This document shows, one piece after another, positions 1 through 3,829 of a stretch of DNA of 5,281 nucleotides. Within the stretch, counting starts at the first letter, position 1; each line of letters starts with the position of its first letter. Origin of the DNA: an uncultured Eggerthellaceae bacterium. Its GTDB lineage: Bacteria > Actinomycetota > Coriobacteriia > Coriobacteriales > Eggerthellaceae. The notes under the pieces are model-generated. The model saw nothing but the letters and a program-made list of their open reading frames with translations, ran no database searches and was not told the DNA's origin. Made by a program: the position numbers and the translations under genes. The stretch lies in the NCBI GenBank assembly GCA_934645125.1, contig CAKUDT010000115.1, forward strand, positions 1 through 5,281. The letters run 5' to 3'.

Positions 1-3
1 GCA

Positions 4-38
4 GCTTGCGCAATGCGCCTTGCCAACGCATTGCGAGC
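4..38. repeat. Inverted repeat downstream of the MATE gene
   Basis: CGCAATGCG (9-17) and CGCATTGCG (27-35) are perfect 9-bp inverse complements around a 9-base loop. GCT (4-6) and AGC (36-38) can add three more pairs across a two-base bulge. The structure lies about 45 bases past the MATE stop codon, where a terminator would be expected. Neither strand shows a following T run inside the window, so it is not a canonical intrinsic terminator. It could be a transcript 3' end stabiliser, a dispersed palindromic repeat, or part of a feature beyond the left edge. The rest of 1-80 shows no gene. Confidence 0.5.
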
Positions 39-80
39 ACTTGTTCATTGCAAACCGAAACGTTTCCTGACGCATGGCGC

Positions 81-1439
81 TCACTTCTTCTCTTTGAAAA
101 ACGGTCGCAAGTCGTAGCGACGCCCAAGGCGGCACAGGAAGAAGATAACCAGAATAGTGGACGCAACTTCTGCCACGAAAATGGCATACCAAATGCCATC
201 GATGCCGAAAAGAACCGGCAGAATCAAAACCGCGCCGCATTCGAACACAAGCGTGTGGCCAAACGAAATCACGGCGCTAATCAGGCCATTTCCCAGTGCA
301 GTGAACGTCGATGAACCAACCAGCGAGAAATAAACGAAAAGCAGGCACAACGCATAGGTGCGGAATGCATGAACGGTCAGGTCGTAGAGTTCGTGGTCAT
401 ATCCCACGAACAGCTGGGCAAGACCGGGGGCAAAAAGTTGCGCCAGCACGAACATCGTAAGGCCCATGACACCTGTTATCGCAAAGGCGTGGCGCAACAA
501 GCTGCGCTTTTCCTTCCCGTTTTGCGCACCATGCTGATAACTCATAAGCGGCGCCGTGCCCATGCAATAACCTTGCAGCACCGCACCGAAAATCATGCCT
601 GCATACATGATTACACCGTATGCGGAAACGCCATCTTCGCCCAAATACGCCATAAGCTGGAAGTTATAAAGCATAGCGACAACGCTCGAAGCAATAATCG
701 ACATCATTTCAGACGAACCATTGACGCACACCTTGCCTAAAAGACGCCAATCAGCGCGGGGCTTTCCCAAACGAAGAAAGCTGCTGTTCGGACTCAAGAA
801 GTAGATCAGCGGAACAATGCCGCCTAAAAGCTCAGAGGCCACGGTTGCGCTTGCGGCTCCTACGACTTGCCACCCAAGAACGCCCACTAACAGCCAGTCA
901 AGAATGATGTTCGTCACGCCACTTGCCACCGTAACGACAAAGCCCAGATGAGGCTTGCCCGCCGTGGCGAAAAGGGGCTGGAACGCAAATTGCAAAATGA
1001 AGAACGCGAGCGAAATCATGCTGATGCGGCCGTACAGCACGCAGTCGCCCAGCATATCGGCGCTTGCACCCAGAGCAAGAGCAACCGGTTCCATGAAAAT
1101 CGCGCCGATAACAGCAAGCGTTAAGCCCGCCGCCAGGGAAAACCAAATAATAGTACTGAAATAGCTGTCCGCTTTCGCGTCATCGCCGCTGCCACGCGTC
1201 TGCGCAACAATGGCGCCACCGCCCGTACCCATCATGAAACCCAGCGTGCCCAGAATCATAATGAACGGCATGATTAAATTGACGGCCGCGAATGCCGTTT
1301 TCCCCGCGTAATTGGAAATGAAGAAGCCGTCCACAATGCCATAGATGCTCGTGAACAGGACCATCGCCATACTTGGAGCGGCGTAGCGCAGCAAGTTGCC
1401 GGTGGTGAAATGCTTGCCCATGTCAATGATTTTTCCCAT
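81..1439 (-). CDS. MATE family multidrug/toxin efflux transporter
   Basis: This 452-residue integral membrane protein has the usual length and hydrophobic profile (about 12 helices) of the MATE family, which exports cationic drugs and metabolites in exchange for H+ or Na+. Visible family signatures are the first-helix motif around VDGFFISNYAG (residues 36-46), the glycine-rich GTGGG (71-75) followed by a short hydrophilic loop, the mid-protein DWLL...GWQVVGAASATV block (181-200), and MSYQHGAQN (299-307), which opens the loop after helix 8. The pattern is closest to the MepA-like branch, but substrate and coupling ion cannot be read from sequence. The C-terminus is short and basic (FFKEKK). 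An in-frame TAG lies 9 bases upstream of the first ATG, so the start is at 1439 or at the second ATG at 1421. No Shine-Dalgarno sequence precedes either. A TAGAAT box 8 bases before the first ATG favours that one, read from a nearly leaderless mRNA. The gene appears to be transcribed alone. Confidence 0.93.
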   Translation of the reverse strand: MGKIIDMGKHFTTGNLLRYAAPSMAMVLFTSIYGIVDGFFISNYAGKTAFAAVNLIMPFIMILGTLGFMMGTGGGAIVAQTRGSGDDAKADSYFSTIIWFSLAAGLTLAVIGAIFMEPVALALGASADMLGDCVLYGRISMISLAFFILQFAFQPLFATAGKPHLGFVVTVASGVTNIILDWLLVGVLGWQVVGAASATVASELLGGIVPLIYFLSPNSSFLRLGKPRADWRLLGKVCVNGSSEMMSIIASSVVAMLYNFQLMAYLGEDGVSAYGVIMYAGMIFGAVLQGYCMGTAPLMSYQHGAQNGKEKRSLLRHAFAITGVMGLTMFVLAQLFAPGLAQLFVGYDHELYDLTVHAFRTYALCLLFVYFSLVGSSTFTALGNGLISAVISFGHTLVFECGAVLILPVLFGIDGIWYAIFVAEVASTILVIFFLCRLGRRYDLRPFFKEKK

Positions 1440-1447
1440 GGGTGGCT

Positions 1448-1476
1448 ATTCTAGCGGAAGGGGTACAGTTTGGCAC
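1448..1476 (-). promoter_or_regulatory. Candidate promoter of the MATE gene, close to leaderless
   Basis: On the minus strand, TAGAAT (1453-1448) matches five of six bases of a -10 box. GTGCCA (1476-1471), 17 bases upstream, matches four of six of a -35 box. Transcription would begin near 1441, only about two bases before the MATE ATG at 1439. This fits the absence of a ribosome binding site there. The call rests on base matching and spacing alone. Confidence 0.45.
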
Positions 1477-1528
1477 GAAAACGCAAGACGCGTTACCGAA
1501 CCGCAATCCTGAAATGCGGGCAACGCGA

Positions 1529-1638
1529 GTGCTCGTTGAAATATCGGGGGCAAACTCGAGCAAACCGACGATAATCGGTGGTACAAGCTTCGCTGGACCC
1601 GCTAGTTGCACGATCAGGCCCTTGTCATCGAATCGATA
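1529..1638 (+). repeat. Diverged repeat, copy 1 (inverted partner at 1680-1780)
   Basis: Read on the plus strand, this copy shares ordered blocks with the reverse complement of 1680-1780. They are CTCGTTG (partner CTTGTTG), a 15-base stretch whose seven differences are all transitions, an exact 17-base core CGACGATAATCGGTGGT (1566-1582), GCCCTT (1618-1623), and TCGAATCG followed by a purine and TA (1628-1638). Spacing between blocks differs slightly, as expected of old copies that gained small insertions and deletions. The function is unknown. It does not look coding, because the differences show no three-base rhythm. Confidence 0.7.
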
Positions 1639-1665
1639 CATTTCTCTGACCTGGTGTTATGTAAA

Positions 1666-1680
1666 AAACGATTTTCGTTT
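1666..1680. repeat. Small hairpin between the two repeat copies
   Basis: AAACGA (1666-1671) and TCGTTT (1675-1680) form a perfect 6-bp stem around a TTT loop. It lies near the centre of the 41-base spacer and at the edge of the second repeat copy. The stem is AT-rich and weak. It may simply mark the junction of the inverted pair; no regulatory role can be shown. Confidence 0.35.
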
Positions 1681-1780
1681 ACCGATTCGAACCGTCTAAA
1701 AGGGCGCTTTTCGGAGCATTCAACCACCGATTATCGTCGATTTACCCGAATCCAGGGGCGTTTTCACAACAAGAGAGCAC
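1680..1780 (-). repeat. Diverged repeat, copy 2 (inverted partner at 1529-1638)
   Basis: Read on the minus strand, this sequence has the same block order as copy 1: a GTGCTC and CTTGTTG end (1780-1767), the 17-base core (1739-1723), then GCCCTT (1705-1700) and TCGAATCG plus TA (1690-1680). It carries extra bases in the GTGCTC-to-GTTG interval and between GCCCTT and TCGAATCG, and is about 13 bases shorter between the core and TCGAATCG. It also contains a short AAAAG...CTTTT dyad (1698-1711). Two copies facing each other suggest a dispersed intergenic element or a local inverted duplication. I do not recognise the family. Confidence 0.7.
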
Positions 1781-1855
1781 GAGATGCCGCGCAATTCCAA
1801 ATAGCAGGCCAGAAGAAAGCGACGATGCGAAGCATGAATCGCAATGCAAGAGCAA

Positions 1856-1876
1856 GCGCCCACGGCGAAGCGGCGC
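1856..1876 (-). terminator. Weak terminator-like hairpin after the SpoU methyltransferase gene
   Basis: GCGCC (1856-1860) and GGCGC (1872-1876) form a 5-bp GC-only stem about 45 bases beyond the stop of the leftward methyltransferase gene. An adjoining small dyad, TGCGA (1826-1830) with TCGCA (1839-1843), lies further downstream. In the minus direction the hairpin is followed by TTGCTCTTGC rather than a clean T run. Intrinsic termination is therefore possible but weakly supported. Confidence 0.25.
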
Positions 1877-1921
1877 CAACAACGAAGCGCAAGCACTACG
1901 CTGCTGGTCAGACGCACAACG

Positions 1922-2758
1922 CTATCGCACACGCAGCTCCCAAAATGCAACAGCACTTGCTGCGGCAACGTTCAGGGAATCAACACCTTCGTGCATAGGT
2001 ATTTTCACCGTATAATCGCAGGTCGCAATAGTACTTTGGCGCAATCCATCGCCCTCGGTTCCCAACACCAACGCAAGTCGATCGCATTCCTTCAAAGCAG
2101 GATCTTCCAATGAAAGACTGTCGTCCACCAGCGCCAATGCCGCCGTTTTGAAACCGTGCCCATGCAAAAGCGCACAGCCGTCCTCCGCCCAATCGCTCTT
2201 GCGGCCGACACGCGCCCACGGAACTTGGAACACCGTCCCCATGGAAACGCGCGATGCGCGACGGAACAAAGGGTCATGGCAAGAAGGCGTAAGCAGCACG
2301 GCATCAATGTTCAATGCAGCGGCACTGCGAAAGATCGCGCCGATATTCGTGTAGTTCGTAATGTCTTCCAAAATTGCCACGCGATGCGCGTCTTTAAGCA
2401 ACGCCGCAGGATCCAAAGGTGCAGGACGAGCAAAGCACGCTAAGGCGCCCCGTGTTGTTTCGTATCCTGTGACCTGGCGGAACTCTTCGTGTGTTGCAAT
2501 TATCTGAGGAACATCGGGATACTGCGCAGCAACGCGCTCCATCAACGCACGCTCATGCGTTGCCCAATGCGCCTCCACAAAAAGGGACTGCACAGAGCAA
2601 TCTGCAGCCAACGCGCGCTCTATCACATTCTTCGACTCCGCGACAAACAGGCCATAATCGTGGCCTTTTCCCTTAAACGTGATAAGCTCCGCATCCTTTG
2701 TCCCCCGATAAGGGCGAAGAATGTCTTGTGCGGTATCGGATACTGATTGAACAGGCAT
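1922..2758 (-). CDS. SpoU/TrmH-family RNA 2'-O-ribose methyltransferase
   Basis: This 278-residue enzyme transfers a methyl group from S-adenosylmethionine to the 2'-hydroxyl of a ribose in tRNA or rRNA, acting in the cytoplasm. The C-terminal half carries all three SPOUT trefoil-knot motifs. Motif 1 is around residues 129-149, with N138 and R144 in NYTNIGAIFR. Motif 2 is VLGTEGDGL (231-239). Motif 3 is IPMHEGVDSLNVAAASAV (253-270). The N-terminal part (about 15-110) resembles the RNA substrate-binding extension of this family, including VAESKNVIERAL and GYETTRGALACF. Length is normal and nothing is missing. The exact target nucleotide cannot be inferred, so no gene symbol is given. An in-frame GTG at 2764 exists, but the AGGAGG at 2771-2766 leaves it only one base of spacing. 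The ATG at 2758 has an ideal seven and is preferred. The gene diverges from the DUF308 gene. Confidence 0.93.
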   Translation of the reverse strand: MPVQSVSDTAQDILRPYRGTKDAELITFKGKGHDYGLFVAESKNVIERALAADCSVQSLFVEAHWATHERALMERVAAQYPDVPQIIATHEEFRQVTGYETTRGALACFARPAPLDPAALLKDAHRVAILEDITNYTNIGAIFRSAAALNIDAVLLTPSCHDPLFRRASRVSMGTVFQVPWARVGRKSDWAEDGCALLHGHGFKTAALALVDDSLSLEDPALKECDRLALVLGTEGDGLRQSTIATCDYTVKIPMHEGVDSLNVAAASAVAFWELRVR

Positions 2759-2765
2759 AACCACG

Positions 2766-2774
2766 CCTCCTTCC
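2766..2774 (-). promoter_or_regulatory. Ribosome binding site that fixes the methyltransferase start
   Basis: The minus strand reads GGAAGGAGG here, a near-perfect anti-16S match. The AGGAGG part ends seven bases before ATG 2758 but only one base before the in-frame GTG 2764, so the ATG is the likely initiation codon. Confidence 0.8.
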
Positions 2775-2781
2775 GCGCGCT

Positions 2782-2811
2782 ATGTTGCCAAATTACCCCA
2801 CCTTTTGTCAA
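2782..2811 (-). promoter_or_regulatory. Candidate promoter of the SpoU methyltransferase gene
   Basis: The minus strand has an exact TTGACA -35 box (2811-2806). At 18-base spacing the -10 position reads CAACAT (2787-2782), only three of six matches. Predicted initiation near 2775 would give a short leader of under 20 bases that starts at the ribosome binding site. The perfect -35 is persuasive but the -10 is poor. Confidence 0.4.
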
Positions 2812-2830
2812 CAATTCGCCGCGATTCTGC

Positions 2831-2870
2831 TGCCATCGCTTTCGCTCACAGCGCCTCACACGCGATGGCA
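2831..2870. repeat. Nested inverted repeat in the divergent intergenic region
   Basis: TGCCATCGC (2831-2839) and GCGATGGCA (2862-2870) are perfect 9-bp inverse complements. Inside the 22-base loop, CGCT (2843-2846) and AGCG (2850-2853) form a second small stem. The element lies upstream of both divergent promoters, so it could be an operator for a regulator of either gene or an RNA fold on a longer transcript. No T run follows it on either strand, which argues against a terminator. Confidence 0.5.
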
Positions 2871-2892
2871 CTCCATTGCCGTCCATGTCGTT

Positions 2893-2926
2893 AAAAAAAC
2901 AGGGCCAAACTCGAAATTGCTCGCCC
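2893..2926 (-). terminator. Terminator-like hairpin with T run, no gene assigned
   Basis: On the minus strand GGGC (2926-2923), a three-base bulge, and CAA (2919-2917) pair with TTG (2908-2906) and GCCC (2905-2902). This is followed by TG and seven T residues (2899-2893). The stem is short and bulged, but the position of the T run is right for an intrinsic terminator of leftward transcription. No protein gene on the minus strand ends here. It may end a short unannotated RNA or shield the methyltransferase promoter from read-through. Confidence 0.35.
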
Positions 2927-2997
2927 CAGGCCTTGGGTGTCCGCAAACACAGCATAACGGCAAGAGAACAAATGGACAAAAAGCCTGATGATGGTAA

Positions 2998-3026
2998 TTG
3001 ATTATCTTACGAAATCGACCGATAAT
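2998..3026 (+). promoter_or_regulatory. Promoter of the DUF308 membrane protein gene
   Basis: TTGATT (2998-3003) and GATAAT (3021-3026) are separated by exactly 17 bases and match four and five of six consensus positions for a housekeeping sigma factor. Initiation near 3033 would give a leader of about 90 bases. The two boxes contain an inverted repeat, ATTATC (3001-3006) and GATAAT (3021-3026), with the palindrome ATCGACCGAT (3014-3023) between and overlapping the -10. A repressor could bind here, but none is visible. Confidence 0.6.
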
Positions 3027-3078
3027 ACATAGTGTAAAGCAGGGCCATCGTGGGTATTAGTCAATGCTCACGAACACA

Positions 3079-3101
3079 GGGCTTGCTTTTCGGCAAGGCC
3101 C
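3079..3101 (+). promoter_or_regulatory. Leader hairpin just upstream of the DUF308 ribosome binding site
   Basis: GGGCTTGC (3079-3086) pairs with GCAA (3093-3096) and GCCC (3098-3101) across one bulged G, with a six-base TTTTCG loop. The stem has eight pairs, mostly GC at its base, and ends ten bases before the GAAAGGAG ribosome binding site. It is followed by GATTTTC, an imperfect T tract. It could act as a weak attenuator or as a leader stem affecting mRNA stability. No ligand-binding aptamer is recognised. Confidence 0.45.
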
Positions 3102-3110
3102 GATTTTCGA

Positions 3111-3118
3111 GAAAGGAG
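3111..3118 (+). promoter_or_regulatory. Ribosome binding site that fixes the DUF308 start
   Basis: GAAAGGAG ends five bases before ATG 3124. The in-frame upstream ATG at 3064 has no such site, and its extra 20 residues would be encoded by the leader hairpin, so the later ATG is chosen. Confidence 0.8.
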
Positions 3119-3123
3119 TAGCA

Positions 3124-3717
3124 ATGAGCACTTCAGGAAGAAAAGGCGGAATCCTTAGAACAATCGCTATCGACAACACTATTATGGCCGTATTGGCCAT
3201 CATCATGGGAATTGTCTTGGTTGCGGTGCCCGCTTCATCGGGGGCGGTTATCTGCATGATTTCAGGCGTGCTTCTTATCTGCGCCGGCATTGCAGCCATG
3301 GCAGGCGTATTCATCTACGGCCCCGTCCTTTCGGGTTACTCCATGGTCATGGGCATTGCCCTGGTCATGTGCGGCCTGCTGTGCATAACGCAGGCACCGT
3401 TGGTAATGGGGCTTTTGACCATCATTTTCGGTATCTTCATTGTTGTTGATGCCGCTACCTCGCTAGTCGACGGCATCTACTGCACCCGCAGCCACGTTAA
3501 AGGCGGCATGTTGCTTATCGTGCTTTCGGTTATCCTGCTCGTTTTAGGCGTTTTGGTGGTATTCGGCCCCATTGAGACCGTTGTGGTATTTCTGGGTTGG
3601 GTCCTTATTGTCGATGGCATTTTCGACATTGTTGCCATGATCGCCTTCGGCAAGCGCATCCGCAAGGCAAAGCGCGCCTTCTACTCCGATGACATCATTG
3701 ACTTGGGAGAACAATAA
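3124..3717 (+). CDS. DUF308/HdeD-like six-helix membrane protein
   Basis: The 197-residue product has a short basic N-terminus (MSTSGRKGG), about six hydrophobic helices (roughly 17-35, 40-62, 72-90, 92-112, 128-147 and 152-175), and a charged cytoplasmic-looking tail that goes from basic (KRIRKAKR) to acidic (SDDIIDLGEQ). The helices form three paired units. Each has a glycine-containing first helix, a short loop that usually holds a proline, and a second helix ending in a glycine- or aspartate-containing turn (about 27-60, 76-112 and 133-168). This threefold repeat is characteristic of DUF308, whose best-known member is the E. coli acid-resistance membrane protein HdeD. The biochemical role of most members is unknown, and acid resistance should not be assumed here. 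No signal peptide beyond the first helix is seen. The gene has its own promoter and precedes thrS by 112 bases, with thrS apparently having a separate promoter. Confidence 0.85.
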   Translation: MSTSGRKGGILRTIAIDNTIMAVLAIIMGIVLVAVPASSGAVICMISGVLLICAGIAAMAGVFIYGPVLSGYSMVMGIALVMCGLLCITQAPLVMGLLTIIFGIFIVVDAATSLVDGIYCTRSHVKGGMLLIVLSVILLVLGVLVVFGPIETVVVFLGWVLIVDGIFDIVAMIAFGKRIRKAKRAFYSDDIIDLGEQ

Positions 3718-3721
3718 TCCA

Positions 3722-3746
3722 TCGACAAAAGGCGTCCTTGTATCGA
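3722..3746 (+). terminator. Imperfect hairpin after the DUF308 gene
   Basis: TCGACAAAAGG (3722-3732) can pair with CCTTGTATCGA (3736-3746) at nine of eleven positions around a three-base loop, starting five bases after the DUF308 stop. No T run follows. It may mark the transcript 3' end or slow read-through into thrS, but intrinsic termination is not demonstrated. Confidence 0.3.
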
Positions 3747-3764
3747 ACCTGCACAAAGTCCCCA

Positions 3765-3793
3765 TGGAAAACACCTGGCAAAACGGGTAGAAT
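3765..3793 (+). promoter_or_regulatory. Candidate thrS promoter
   Basis: TGGAAA (3765-3770) and TAGAAT (3788-3793) are spaced by 17 bases and match four and five of six consensus bases. Transcription would begin near 3800, giving a leader of only about 30 bases. That is too short for the T-box riboswitch that controls thrS in many Firmicutes, and no T-box sequence is seen in the whole 112-base gap. Confidence 0.5.
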
Positions 3794-3829
3794 TGACGGG
3801 TTACAGTTAGTCAGAAAGGAACGATTCCC

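Larger units (their letters stand above)
1440..1921. other. Long intergenic region without a convincing gene
   Basis: About 480 bases separate the start of the MATE gene from the stop of the SpoU methyltransferase gene, both on the minus strand. Short open frames occur on both strands, but none has a ribosome binding site or a recognisable protein. They also run through the two repeat copies described separately, so they are probably chance frames. The region holds the MATE promoter, an inverted pair of diverged repeats (1529-1638 and 1680-1780), a small hairpin between them, and short hairpins at 1826-1876 behind the methyltransferase gene. Confidence 0.7.
2775..2997. other. Gene-free gap between the divergent genes
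   Basis: No convincing protein gene lies between the methyltransferase ribosome binding site and the DUF308 promoter. Open frames here lack ribosome binding sites and resemble no known protein. The stretch holds the methyltransferase promoter, the nested inverted repeat (2831-2870), the minus-strand terminator-like hairpin (2893-2926), and a quasi-palindrome centred on AGGCCT (2924-2937). Confidence 0.6.

Noticed and set aside
1423..1641. 72-codon minus-strand frame whose TGA stop lies one base before the second MATE ATG, suggesting a coupled leader peptide
   Set aside because: Its start has no good ribosome binding site, it runs through one of the diverged repeat copies, and its translation resembles no known protein. 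The first MATE ATG also has a better-supported promoter.
1680..1699. GGTTCGAATC on the minus strand, resembling the T-loop of a tRNA
   Set aside because: The flanking bases do not form the T stem, and no acceptor, D or anticodon arms are found nearby.
1720..1968. 82-codon minus-strand frame overlapping the methyltransferase 3' end
   Set aside because: It begins inside the methyltransferase coding sequence in another frame, passes into a repeat copy, and shows no domain or ribosome binding site.
3064..3123. N-terminal extension of the DUF308 protein from ATG 3064
   Set aside because: No ribosome binding site precedes it, the extension would be encoded by the leader hairpin, and an ideal site precedes ATG 3124.
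3764..3790. Eight-codon frame (MENTWQNG) upstream of thrS as a possible attenuation leader peptide
   Set aside because: It overlaps the predicted thrS promoter, has no ribosome binding site, and contains only one threonine codon.
3718..3829. T-box riboswitch before thrS
   Set aside because: The gap is only 112 bases, has no T-box consensus, and a promoter sits close to the start codon.
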